Below are positions 7,801 through 15,558 of a DNA stretch of 64,000 nt, in pieces. The stretch lies in assembly GCA_965230225.1 (NCBI GenBank), contig CBDDKM010000005.1:62001-126000 (forward strand), read 5' to 3'. Numbering within the stretch: position 1 is the stretch's first letter; every line of letters starts with the position of its first letter. A model generated the notes under the pieces. It did not search any database. It saw nothing but the letters and a program-made list of their open reading frames with translations, and was not told where the DNA came from. A program made the translations under genes and the position numbers. The DNA is from CALSMU01 sp965230225 (lineage in GTDB: Bacteria > Bacteroidota > Bacteroidia > Flavobacteriales_D > Parvicellaceae).

Positions 7801-9781
7801 ATTGCAAATTCATCAAAATGCAGATTTGTTAGTGTATTCTGGAAAAGTAAGAGCTGCTGCAAAATACTTCTGGAAACAGTATCTTAAGACTGATGCCAAA
7901 GAAGAATTAGAGGCCAGGATTAAGTCTGCTGGATTGGTAATGGAGGTATTTCCTGCCACTTCAGAGTTTGATGAATTAATTCATCTGTTAGAGATTGAAA
8001 TAGACTCTTTTATAGAGCAAATGTCTTTGTTTTCTGAGGTGTCATCAAGCTCTGTTGCCGAATATTTATTCAAAGAAATTAGCAGAGGAGATCGCTTTGT
8101 GATTAGTTCTATAGCTGAGGAATTGCATTCTAAGTTCCAAAGCTTTCTAAAAGGTTCCAAATTCGAAAAAAGATTCTCTACATCCATTGCAAAAGTTAAG
8201 AGTTCTCCGGATGCCCAATTAATGTTAATGCTAAATTGGGTAAATGCTTTTGTGGAGCAGGAAGAATTGAAGGAGGAGTTTGGTGAGGTAGCGGAAGAAA
8301 CGGCTGTTGCTATGTTGTGTGCCGACTTTGATAATCCTAATGTAGTTAGGGCCAAAACAAATCTATCCATCCAGCAAATGGCTGGAGATCACTTATTGAT
8401 CAATAATTCTGAGTACAATTTAAACTATATCAGGTTTATGGATAGACTAAACCTCTTTACTGAGGGGACAGAGGTTAAGTTTAGGGAGTTTCAGCAATTG
8501 AAATCTAAGATTATTTCCGAGGTAAAAGAAGAGATGAAACTCAATGAGTTTAAGCCCAGAATCATGACATCATTCGTTCGGAATCAGCTTTTGGATCAGG
8601 TTTATTTACCGCTAATTGGAGATAATCTTGCGAAGCAAATGGGAACCGTTGGGGAAAATAAAAGAACTGATTTGATGGGAATGTTACTTTTAATATCTCC
8701 TCCTGGGTATGGTAAAACAACTCTAATGGAATATATCGCGGTGAGATTAGGGTTGGTATTTATGAAAATAAATGGCCCAACCATCGGTCATCAGGTAACA
8801 TCGCTCGATCCCTCGGAAGCGCCAAATGCAAGTGCAAAAGAGGAGTTGAAAAAACTGAATCTAGCTCTTGAAATGGGAGATAATGTGATGATTTACCTGG
8901 ATGATATTCAGCATTGTAATCCTGAGTTATTACAGAAGTTTATATCGTTGTGCGATGCTCAACGTAAAATTGAAGGAGTTTATAAAGGAAAGAGCAAGAC
9001 TTATGATTTGAGAGGAAGAAAAGTGGCTGTGGTAATGGCCGGGAATCCTTATACCGAAAGTGGCGAAAAATTTCAGGTTCCGGACATGCTGGCCAATCGT
9101 GCTGATATCTATAATCTGGGAGATATTATTGGAGGAAAGTCGGATGTGTTTAAGTTGAGTTATATCGAAAATAGCCTAACATCTAACCCTATATTATCGC
9201 AGCTAGCCAATAAGAGTATGAAGGATGTGTATGCCTTTATCAAAATGGCGGAAACCGGTACGCGTGAAGGAGTTGATTTTGAAGCTTCTCACTCAGCTCA
9301 AGAGGTTTCTGAGTACATCTCTTTGTTCGAAAAAGTTCTTAAAGTAAGAGATACGTTGCTACAGGTTAATTTAGAGTATATTCAGTCTGCAGGGCAAGAG
9401 GATAAGTATAGAACAGAACCATCGTTTAAGTTGCAGGGGTCCTATCGTGATATGAATAAAATTGTAGAAAAATTGGTTCCGATTATGAATGAAGAGGAGC
9501 TGGAAATATTACTCTATTCACATTACGAAAATGAGTCTCAAACACTGACTACCGGGGCAGAGTCTAATTTATTAAAGTTCAAGGAACTCAAAGGTTGGTT
9601 AACAGAGGAGGAAGAGCAAAGGTGGGAGAAAATTAAAGCGGTATTTGTTAAGAATCAAAAGCTTTTAGGAATGGGTAAGGATGCTCAAACTGCTCAAATG
9701 CTTTCTCAGATGGAAGCTATCTCCCTTGGGTTACTCAACATCTCGAACGTAATGAAAGAGTATAAAAACCTAATCAAATAA
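4880..9781 (+). CDS. Giant AAA ATPase of the 'DNA repair ATPase' family in a flotillin cluster
   Basis: The protein has 1633 residues. The N-terminal ~450 residues are beta-rich and may form a propeller-like DUF3686-type domain. The middle (about 460-900) is helical coiled coil. A single AAA domain lies near 1260-1480, with Walker A SPPGYGKTT (residues 1273-1281), Walker B IYLDDIQH (about 1336-1343) and a sensor-like VVMAGNPY segment. Databases name this family 'DNA repair ATPase', but constant linkage to PspA and flotillin argues for a role in remodelling a membrane-associated complex, like MoxR/dynein-type AAA_5 ATPases. No signal peptide or membrane helix is visible. It is the last gene of the cluster and ends 2 bp before a strong hairpin. 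Confidence 0.82.
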   Translation: MSEENINTDNIQLESGTYEIIRGRLNEQSSELVKRLNLLNQSRKEVFGSIATSLIANERITTEHNCMPRDMVPVGSRFIFGYNVHIGLKTETVIEDVFSVFRYGSHSFHKESMDLIKDDQFEEDFKNIYKYYRNAQFTKFAQIGPYLYMVLQVGKSISDIKAFKWQINGDQLSYIDCRSEHEVKFPDQHEFTWKRTSREYHKSGQHPHISIHDKVFVETIGGDLTIKVEDNTDVGHGIYSEPVKEKDQSLDDAEVYYAIVGNIVVLKIRPYQETEYRYIVYNEKLQEAIRIDALERSCVLLPDDHGVIFAKGFYLHSGEFKLFDNGLGDMVFEKRIVSPNGEDFLYVFYNESTGVYVLLSYNLIEQEVNNPIICHGYSIFENGELCYFKTGEEQKKHHVIQIWQTPYLDHNLEQHEENNSYLFKVGNKDIVRAMAECKEVIKLVNKEDSYTNLYLDIVKYSNDIVDSYHWLENKDAYNILEPLVAIKDSAASAIDEYEKVVRIKKNTREASLKVEQESEELFKVIRSKNFDLIDHFVEVLSQIRGIRGGVISLKELRYADLEFADQLEEKLQERQDSISKRCVEFLLKEKALKPYQDRVSEIQSKVDEVGKVVEAKRLEEDVLKVSGELEMLIEIVSNLKIEDATHTTKIIDHISDIYSNFNQINAALKKKRKVLLGEEGKSEFNSQIKLVSQGVVNYLDISDTPEKCDQYLTKLMVHLEELEGKFSEFDEFITLISEKREEVYNAFETRKVSLLEAQNRRANTLLQSAERILKGIKNRVAGFDSLVEINGYFASDLMVSKVRDVIAQLSELGDSVKSDDVQSRLKTVKEDAVRQLKDKTELYVDGKDIIQFGKHQFSVNTQPLDLTIVMRNDEMCYHLTGTNLFEPITDEAFLQTKEVWDQTIVSENAEVYRAEYLAYQLFIDLLGNKSFTEYGVLTENEQLAYVQKFMSSRYQEGYSKGVHDKDAWSILNGLLQIHQNADLLVYSGKVRAAAKYFWKQYLKTDAKEELEARIKSAGLVMEVFPATSEFDELIHLLEIEIDSFIEQMSLFSEVSSSSVAEYLFKEISRGDRFVISSIAEELHSKFQSFLKGSKFEKRFSTSIAKVKSSPDAQLMLMLNWVNAFVEQEELKEEFGEVAEETAVAMLCADFDNPNVVRAKTNLSIQQMAGDHLLINNSEYNLNYIRFMDRLNLFTEGTEVKFREFQQLKSKIISEVKEEMKLNEFKPRIMTSFVRNQLLDQVYLPLIGDNLAKQMGTVGENKRTDLMGMLLLISPPGYGKTTLMEYIAVRLGLVFMKINGPTIGHQVTSLDPSEAPNASAKEELKKLNLALEMGDNVMIYLDDIQHCNPELLQKFISLCDAQRKIEGVYKGKSKTYDLRGRKVAVVMAGNPYTESGEKFQVPDMLANRADIYNLGDIIGGKSDVFKLSYIENSLTSNPILSQLANKSMKDVYAFIKMAETGTREGVDFEASHSAQEVSEYISLFEKVLKVRDTLLQVNLEYIQSAGQEDKYRTEPSFKLQGSYRDMNKIVEKLVPIMNEEELEILLYSHYENESQTLTTGAESNLLKFKELKGWLTEEEEQRWEKIKAVFVKNQKLLGMGKDAQTAQMLSQMEAISLGLLNISNVMKEYKNLIK

Positions 9782-9783
9782 TA

Positions 9784-9812
9784 AAACCCCGCCTGTTTAA
9801 CAGGCGGGGTTT
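9784..9812. terminator. Strong hairpin terminator between convergent genes
   Basis: AAACCCCGCCTG (9784-9795) and CAGGCGGGGTTT (9801-9812) form a perfect 12-bp GC-rich stem with a 5-nt loop. It is flanked by A/T on both sides, which suits a bidirectional terminator between the ATPase gene and the convergent PorP/SprF-like gene. Confidence 0.85.
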
Positions 9813-9875
9813 CGACTCAAGAGAAACGTGTTTTAACAACACATTAGAAAAAGAGGATTGGTAGTGTAGTAGTCT

Positions 9876-10778
9876 CTATTGCATGAGTCTGAATGCTCTT
9901 TGGTTTTTGGTTTTGGTTAATTGAGGTAAGTATTGTATCGATAATTCATGCATTCCATTACGGGTTCTTGATATTCCTGAAACATTTTTTTGGTAGCAAT
10001 AAGCCACTCTGAATTTTCTAAAATTCACACCGGCGATGGCCTTGTAATTACTTCTGCTAATCGTTCCCATCCCAAAAGTTAGCCATTTGTAATTAGCCCT
10101 GGTTTCTAATGTTAATGAAGTATAACCGTTCTGATATTGGAATTGAGCAATAGGAGTTACTCGCCAGTTGTTGCCAATTTTTACCTGATACCCGGCCATT
10201 CCAATGTGTCTTATTGGTAACTCACGATGTACACCATAAATTAGTATGTCCGGCTTTGTTAGGTGGTGAGTAGAATAGGAGACGAACCAATCTTTGTTGT
10301 AGTAAAGTACGCCAAGGTCAAGGTCAAATGTAGAGTTGCTGGATAAGGTAGCCGGAGTAGTAGCTACAATATAGTTGCCGGGCCTAACTGATGAGGGGTG
10401 AATGATGTTTATTCTCTGAAGACTACCAGAGGCGCCAAGGCTCAATACTCCTTCTTCTTTGATATTAAAAGAGTAGGAATATTTGAGAGAAAAATCTCTT
10501 GATAAACTTTGGTCTCCATAAATGTCTTGCGAATAGGAGAATCCAATGCCTCCAAATTTTCCCAGGTGCTGATCTACGTACATAAATGTATTGTGATAAT
10601 GGCTGGTAAGATAATGCCATCGGCTTCCGTGGGTAATTCCAAACCTTGAGTTTTCAGACGTTCCTGTGAAAGCAGAGTTGTTATACAATGAGTTTTCGTA
10701 AACCAACCCAAATTCGGTGTCTTGGCTGTAATTTAATAATGGGGCAGCAAATAATGTTGCAATCAAGAGTTTTTTCAT
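9876..10778 (-). CDS. PorP/SprF family outer-membrane protein
   Basis: The 300-residue protein has a signal peptide (MKKLLIATLFAAPLLNYSQ, cleavage after about 19). Alternating amphipathic strands follow, typical of the 14-strand PorP/SprF barrel. Family hallmarks are an early YxxSLYNNSAFTG-like segment (the usual NPA(Y/F)TG) and a terminal barrel strand. PorP/SprF proteins are linked to T9SS and gliding adhesin export, usually next to a giant cargo adhesin gene. None is adjacent here, so this is a stand-alone copy. It is transcribed divergently from hemA. Confidence 0.85.
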   Translation of the reverse strand: MKKLLIATLFAAPLLNYSQDTEFGLVYENSLYNNSAFTGTSENSRFGITHGSRWHYLTSHYHNTFMYVDQHLGKFGGIGFSYSQDIYGDQSLSRDFSLKYSYSFNIKEEGVLSLGASGSLQRINIIHPSSVRPGNYIVATTPATLSSNSTFDLDLGVLYYNKDWFVSYSTHHLTKPDILIYGVHRELPIRHIGMAGYQVKIGNNWRVTPIAQFQYQNGYTSLTLETRANYKWLTFGMGTISRSNYKAIAGVNFRKFRVAYCYQKNVSGISRTRNGMHELSIQYLPQLTKTKNQRAFRLMQ

Positions 10779-10892
10779 CTCAAATAATTTCTTCCTATTT
10801 GTAAAACAAGTCGAGGTGGTAAAAGTTACAGAGGGGAATTTTTTTCAATTTTCGTGGTCCTTTTGGTTTTGTCAATATTGAGTCAAAAACCA

Positions 10893-10909
10893 TGACCTTG
10901 GACAGGTCA
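10893..10909. promoter_or_regulatory. Dyad in the PorP-hemA divergent spacer
   Basis: TGACCT-TGGAC-AGGTCA is a perfect 6-bp inverted repeat with a 5-bp spacer in the 253-bp region between the divergent PorP-like gene and hemA. It is a candidate operator. No known regulator was matched to it. Confidence 0.35.
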
Positions 10910-11031
10910 AAAACTGAGGAAAATCAGGCTTTTTGAGCGATTATTTAGAATAATTCCAATTAAGGGCTGAATGACAAAACAGTGACAAAATAAGAGCGTA
11001 TACTCTGCACTTTTGCTGGAAAGAACACCTG

Positions 11032-12261
11032 TTGGATACTTTAAAAGTCATAGCATTAACCCATAAAGCCATTGAGTTGGATAAAATTGGTGAGTTTCAT
11101 CTGGATGATACAGAGAAGAAAGCTCGCTTAACTTATCTTAAGGAAAAGGCTAATCTTAAGGAGTTAATGTACCTTTCTACTTGTAACAGGGTAGAATTTA
11201 CATTTTCTTCTGAAGAAGGAATGTCCTATAACTTTTTAAGAGAGTTTTTTCAAGCCTTTAACCCTAAGTGGAACGAGGAGCAAATTGACTTTGCTGCTAA
11301 GAATTGTATTGAGCACGAAGGAGAATTCGCTGTTAAACACATGTTTGATGTGGCTTCATCTTTAGATTCTTTGGTAATTGGAGAGAGAGAAATTATTACA
11401 CAGGTTAGAAAAGCATACGAAGATTCCAGGGAAATGGAATTAACGGGAGATGTGATTCGAATGGCAGTGGAGAGAACAATCAATGCTGCAAAGGCGGTTT
11501 ACACTCACAGTAAAATTGCCGCTAATCCGGTTTCGGTGGTTTCACTAGCTTATAGAAAATTGCAAGAAATGAACATCAACGATGATTCTAAAATTCTTGT
11601 GGTTGGTGCTGGTAAAACCAATACGAGTATGCTTAAGTTTTTGCATAAAAGAGGAATTGAAAATTATACCATTTATAACCGTTCTATCAAGAACGCTGAG
11701 AAATTAGCGGGGATGGTAGATGGTAAGGCCAGAGTCTTAACTTCTTTGGAAGATCACAAAGAGCATTTTGATATCATCATTACATGTACAGGATCTGCCG
11801 ATACCATCTTTACGGAGGAGGTTTATTCTAAAGTATTAAATGGCGATACATCTTCAAAAACAGTTGTCGATTTAGCTATTCCAAACGATTTTCAAAGAAA
11901 TCTTACAGAAAAGTATAAGGTTAAGCTTATTGCTGTAGAGGATCTTAAAAAGATTGCGGAGAAGAACTTAGAAGAAAGAGCAAAAGAGATCGATGCTTGC
12001 GAAGCTATCTTAAGTGAACAGTTTGAGGAGTACAAAAAAGCTAACCGAGAGAGAAAAATTGAGGTGGCAATGCGTGCAGTACCACAAACAGTTAAAGAGA
12101 TTAAGCAAAAGGCTTATAACGAAGTTTTTGCTAAAGAACTTGGAGCCCTCGATACAGATTCGAAAGAGGTTCTTGATAAGGTAGTGGCTTACCTAGAGAA
12201 GAAATACATTAGCGTGCCTATGAAAATGGCTCGTGAAATCCTTATTGATTCCACCAAGTAA
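11032..12261 (+). CDS. hemA: Glutamyl-tRNA reductase
   Basis: The 409-residue enzyme performs the first step of C5-pathway tetrapyrrole synthesis, reducing glutamyl-tRNA to glutamate-1-semialdehyde with NADPH. The catalytic cysteine lies in the YLSTCNRVEF motif (Cys51). The FDVASSLDSLVIGEREI segment is the conserved substrate domain. The nucleotide-binding domain follows (KILVVGAGKTNTSML, about residue 182 onward), and the C-terminal helical dimerisation domain completes the protein. Translation starts at TTG 11032; no in-frame ATG precedes the conserved KVIALTHK strand. It heads the hemA-hemC-hemD operon, with 6-24 bp to hemC depending on the hemC start. Confidence 0.96.
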   Translation: MDTLKVIALTHKAIELDKIGEFHLDDTEKKARLTYLKEKANLKELMYLSTCNRVEFTFSSEEGMSYNFLREFFQAFNPKWNEEQIDFAAKNCIEHEGEFAVKHMFDVASSLDSLVIGEREIITQVRKAYEDSREMELTGDVIRMAVERTINAAKAVYTHSKIAANPVSVVSLAYRKLQEMNINDDSKILVVGAGKTNTSMLKFLHKRGIENYTIYNRSIKNAEKLAGMVDGKARVLTSLEDHKEHFDIIITCTGSADTIFTEEVYSKVLNGDTSSKTVVDLAIPNDFQRNLTEKYKVKLIAVEDLKKIAEKNLEERAKEIDACEAILSEQFEEYKKANRERKIEVAMRAVPQTVKEIKQKAYNEVFAKELGALDTDSKEVLDKVVAYLEKKYISVPMKMAREILIDSTK

Positions 12262-12285
12262 CTCCTGGTGTCAAATTCAGAAAAC

Positions 12286-13185
12286 ATGAAAAAGAAAGTA
12301 GTAATTGGGTCCAGAGGAAGTGATCTGGCATTGTGGCAGGCGAATCATGTAAAAGCTGAATTGGAAAACCTCAATTGTGAGGTAGAGATCAGAATCATTA
12401 AAACACAAGGAGATAAAATTCAGCACTTAAGTTTTGATAAACTGGAAGGAAAGGGATTCTTTACAAAGGAAATTGAAGAGGTGCTTTTAAATGGGGAAGT
12501 GGACTTAGCTGTTCATTCTCATAAAGACCTTGAAACAACACCTCCGGAAGGATTAATCATTGCTGCGGTATCCGATAGAGAAGATCCTTCAGAATTGTTG
12601 TTGGTTAGAAAAGAATCGGTAGATCAAAAAGGTCGATTTGAATTAAAGGAATCTGCAGTTGTTGGAACGTCTTCGGCTCGTAGAAAATCTCAGATCCTGG
12701 CGTTTAGACCAGATGTTCAAATTAAGGAGTTAAGAGGAAATGTACCAACCAGAATTAATAAGCTTAGAGAAGGGCAATACGATGCTATTTTACTAGCTAA
12801 AGCTGGTGTTAGTCGTTTAGAATTGGACCTTTCCGATTTACACGTTATTACATTAGATCCTAAAGAGTTTATTCCGGCACCTGCTCAGGGAGTGTTAGGA
12901 CTTCAAATTAGAGAAGGGGATAATGAAATGTTTGAGTTACTTCAAAATTTGAATAACTCCGAAGTTCAGGAGCGTATTAATCTGGAAAGAAAAGTACTAA
13001 ACTTGTTGGATGGAGGTTGTCAATTGCCTTTAGGGGTATATTGTGAAAAAGAAGGTGATACTCTAAAAACCTGGGTGGCCCAGGCAGAAAACTGGGATCA
13101 AATTCCTCAACGTTTATACGTAGAAAACCATACAGCAGAGGAGATTGTGGCTTTACTAAAAAAAAAGTCTCAGGAAGTATCCTAA
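12286..13185 (+). CDS. hemC: Hydroxymethylbilane synthase (porphobilinogen deaminase)
   Basis: The enzyme condenses four porphobilinogens into hydroxymethylbilane. The N-terminus VVIGSRGSDLALWQA and the VHSHKDLETTPP segment are conserved active-site regions. The dipyrromethane cofactor cysteine lies in LLDGGCQLPLG, Cys251 when counted from the GTG at 12268. The ATG at 12286 is preferred because the family alignment begins right after it; the upstream GTG at 12268 would add six residues. The last codons, CTA AAA AAA AAG, form a nine-A run with a -1 slippery heptamer. The -1 frame from there is hemD, so part of the product may be a HemC-HemD fusion. Confidence 0.95.
   Translation: MKKKVVIGSRGSDLALWQANHVKAELENLNCEVEIRIIKTQGDKIQHLSFDKLEGKGFFTKEIEEVLLNGEVDLAVHSHKDLETTPPEGLIIAAVSDREDPSELLLVRKESVDQKGRFELKESAVVGTSSARRKSQILAFRPDVQIKELRGNVPTRINKLREGQYDAILLAKAGVSRLELDLSDLHVITLDPKEFIPAPAQGVLGLQIREGDNEMFELLQNLNNSEVQERINLERKVLNLLDGGCQLPLGVYCEKEGDTLKTWVAQAENWDQIPQRLYVENHTAEEIVALLKKKSQEVS
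13161..13167 (+). other. Candidate -1 frameshift heptamer A AAA AAG at the hemC/hemD junction
   Basis: In the hemC frame the codons at 13156-13167 read CTA AAA AAA AAG. The heptamer X XXY YYZ = A AAA AAG is the dnaX-type slip site. A -1 slip enters exactly the hemD frame, which reads GTC TCA GGA AGT ATC CTA ATT ACC CGA. A small AGGA-AGTA-TCCT hairpin follows at 13172-13183; it is weak as a stimulator. Normal termination gives HemC; slippage gives HemC-HemD. Confidence 0.45.
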
Positions 13186-13841
13186 TTACCCGAAAGCTTA
13201 ATAAAAATAGCGATTTTGGTCAGTTTTTACCCTCCAATTATAATGTAGTTGGAAGGTCTTTCATATCTATTGTTCCCACCAAATATAAGTCTATAGATGA
13301 TTCTGACTGGGTGTTTTTTAGTTCGGGAAATGCCGTAGAACAATTCTTTGATCAGGGGTATGCTATTGGTGCACGAAAAGTAGCTGCCATAGGAAGTGCT
13401 ACAGCAAGCAAACTAAGCCAATATGTTCATGTGGATTTTGTTGGAGAGGGCACTACCAAAGAAGTAGCAGAACAATTCAAAAGAGCATGTGAAGAGGGTA
13501 CAGTGTTGTTCCCAATTTCAGATCAAAGTGTGCAAACCGTACAACAAGTTTTGGATAGTTCTAAGGTAATTAATCACGTTATTTATAGGACAGTAGAGGA
13601 GTCTGTTGAGGATATAGCTTTACCAGATGTGTTGGTGTTTACCAGTCCGTCCAATGTAAGGGCTTTTATAAAAACTAATGGTGGTCGGGATATAGTTTCA
13701 ACTATGGTTGCCATTGGAAGTACTACTAAAAAAGAATTGGCGAGTTTCGGGTTCCACAAAGTACACACCTCCTGGAAAAACAGCGAGTTAGCACTGGCCG
13801 ATATCATCAAGCCTATAGTTGTAAATAAGGTAAGTGAATAA
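13167..13841 (+). CDS. hemD: Uroporphyrinogen-III synthase, without a standard start codon
   Basis: HemD cyclises hydroxymethylbilane to uroporphyrinogen III. The frame upstream of the GTG at 13311 encodes a proper family N-terminus: SILITRKLNKNSDF, then SDWVFFSSGNAVEQFF (first Rossmann-like lobe). The second lobe follows with LVFTSPSNVRAF and VAIGSTTKKELASFG. No ATG, GTG or TTG occurs in this frame between the poly-A run in hemC and 13311, and starting at 13311 would delete about 48 residues of the first domain. Expression therefore needs a -1 slip from hemC, a rare initiator (ATC 13179 or ATT 13185), or a corrected homopolymer count that fuses both genes. It ends head-on with the next gene, with no gap between the stop codons. 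Confidence 0.85.
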   Translation, partial: VSGSILITRKLNKNSDFGQFLPSNYNVVGRSFISIVPTKYKSIDDSDWVFFSSGNAVEQFFDQGYAIGARKVAAIGSATASKLSQYVHVDFVGEGTTKEVAEQFKRACEEGTVLFPISDQSVQTVQQVLDSSKVINHVIYRTVEESVEDIALPDVLVFTSPSNVRAFIKTNGGRDIVSTMVAIGSTTKKELASFGFHKVHTSWKNSELALADIIKPIVVNKVSE

Positions 13842-14801
13842 TTAGAAAGAAGCTTTTACTCTTCTTACTCTTCTTTGCCCGTAAGGATTCTTGTTTCCTT
13901 TGATTCTTCTATAGATAGAAACAGTTAGGTACATATATCCATCCTTGTCACTAGGGTCTCCTCTTTGCATTCCTGCTCCAGTTGTTGTCCAACCAATTTC
14001 ACCTAAACTTGGATCAGCCATTTGAGCTGATAATGGGCTAACTTCTGTAGCAAGGTCATTGTTGTTGTAGTATACAGTACTTACATCGTCGATGTAATCT
14101 GTAAACGTAAATCGGTGTGCCATTTCTAGTTTCATTCCCCAGAAACGGTTAAAAGACCTTCTAATTCCAAGTCCCACTGGTACAGCTAAGCTGAATTTTC
14201 CGTACTGATCAGGTCCACCAGGTAAACCTTGCCCTTCAGTTCTCAATGGTCTAAGTTCAACCTTCGCTCCGTTAGCAGCTATTCCCATTGGATTGTAGTA
14301 AAAACCTCCAATACCCACAACTCCGTAAAAACCAAGTTGCAGAGATCGTAAACCAAGTCTTTTTCCAGTAGTACTTCTTAAGTTATAGATGTTACCAACA
14401 TTTTCTTTTACGAATTGAATTTCAAAGATCATGGAAGCTTCGTAAATCTTCGATTCGAAATTCAAATTTCTATTGTGTCGGAACATTTCCTGAGTAAGAG
14501 CATCATCTCCAGCTACTTTGGCGTAAGATAGATTAGTTCTCATTCCAATCTTTCTGGCAAGGTAGTACATGTGATTAAACTGTACTGCCATTTTAGTTTG
14601 CGAAATCTCTAAATCCCAAATAAAATCAGATCCCACAAGGTCTCTTCCTCCAAGATCTCCTAAAAAGTTGGATACTCCGATACCTGCTGAAAATTCATTT
14701 CGGTACCTTTTCCATTGCCCACGGTTATAAAACCCTTGTCCCACAACATTAACAGTTGCTAATAGGCAAATGATTGCTAAAATATGTTTTCTTCTTTTCA
14801 C
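13842..14801 (-). CDS. Outer-membrane beta-barrel protein, DUF6089-like
   Basis: The 319-residue protein has a signal peptide (MKRRKHILAIICLLATVNVVGQ) and an RNEFSAGIGVSNFLGDLGG segment typical of a conserved Bacteroidota barrel family (DUF6089 in my judgement). Many amphipathic strands follow, and the tail is basic (GQRRVRRVKASF). It probably forms a barrel of about 10-12 strands. The role is unknown. The stop codon directly abuts the hemD stop on the other strand. It is well conserved next to housekeeping genes, so a general envelope role is likely. Confidence 0.7.
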   Translation of the reverse strand: MKRRKHILAIICLLATVNVVGQGFYNRGQWKRYRNEFSAGIGVSNFLGDLGGRDLVGSDFIWDLEISQTKMAVQFNHMYYLARKIGMRTNLSYAKVAGDDALTQEMFRHNRNLNFESKIYEASMIFEIQFVKENVGNIYNLRSTTGKRLGLRSLQLGFYGVVGIGGFYYNPMGIAANGAKVELRPLRTEGQGLPGGPDQYGKFSLAVPVGLGIRRSFNRFWGMKLEMAHRFTFTDYIDDVSTVYYNNNDLATEVSPLSAQMADPSLGEIGWTTTGAGMQRGDPSDKDGYMYLTVSIYRRIKGNKNPYGQRRVRRVKASF

Positions 14802-14946
14802 GGCTAAAACGCAAATATAGATTAAACAGATTAAAAATCAATAATTTAATGTAGAATCCCTTGATTTACTGTCGTAATAGTGAAATATCTACATAAAAAT
14901 AACCCTAAAATGGGTCAATAGTTGTTTTATTGTCTTTTTGTATCCA

Positions 14947-15474
14947 TTACAAGGTTTGTTTTACAAGGTCCCAAAGCACTATTCCACCACTTACAGAAAC
15001 ATTGAAAGAATGCTTAGTTCCAAACTGTGGAATTTCTATGCATCCATCAGTAAGGTCGATTACATCTTGCTCTACCCCTGCTACTTCGTTTCCAAAAACG
15101 ATGGCAAGTGGTTGATTATTGTACTTGAAGTCTTGTAATAGTATAGGGTTCTCAGTTTGTTCGATTCCATAAACGGCGTACCCTTTATTTTTCAACTCAG
15201 TCACAGCTTGGGCAGTATTTTTATAGTATTTCCAGTCTACAGAGTTAGTTGCTCCCAGCGCTGTTTTTTGGATTTCCCGATGTGGAGGAGTGGCGGTTAT
15301 ACCACATAAATAAATGGCCTCGATGTTCAACGCATCTGAAGTTCTGAAAAAAGAACCAATGTTGTTGAGGCTTCTAATGTTATCCAGAACAACTATAATG
15401 GGAATTTTAGCTTTCTTTTTGAATTCTTCAATTGAAATTCTTCCCAGTTCGGATGTCTTTAACTTTCTGTTCAT
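14947..15474 (-). CDS. TrmH/SpoU family RNA 2'-O-methyltransferase
   Basis: The 175-residue single-domain SPOUT enzyme shows the three family motifs: motif 1 LDNIRSLNNIGSFFRTSDA (N...N-GS-R), motif 2 IVFGNEVAGV, and motif 3 IPQFGTKHSFNVSVSGGIVLWD, the knotted SAM site. It lacks the N-terminal substrate-binding domain of RlmB and is close to the TrmL/TrmH size class, so the substrate is probably a tRNA or rRNA ribose. It is divergent from mutS with 84 bp between the starts. Confidence 0.9.
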   Translation of the reverse strand: MNRKLKTSELGRISIEEFKKKAKIPIIVVLDNIRSLNNIGSFFRTSDALNIEAIYLCGITATPPHREIQKTALGATNSVDWKYYKNTAQAVTELKNKGYAVYGIEQTENPILLQDFKYNNQPLAIVFGNEVAGVEQDVIDLTDGCIEIPQFGTKHSFNVSVSGGIVLWDLVKQTL

Positions 15475-15558
15475 AACTATTCAAAAGTAAGGTAGAGTAG
15501 CTGGAGGCAAATTTAAACCACTTTTTTACATTCGCTCTATTACGTAAAAAAAATCAAG

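Noticed and set aside
13311..13841. GTG 13311 as the hemD start
   Set aside because: It would delete the conserved first strand and helix of HemD that are clearly encoded upstream in the same frame.
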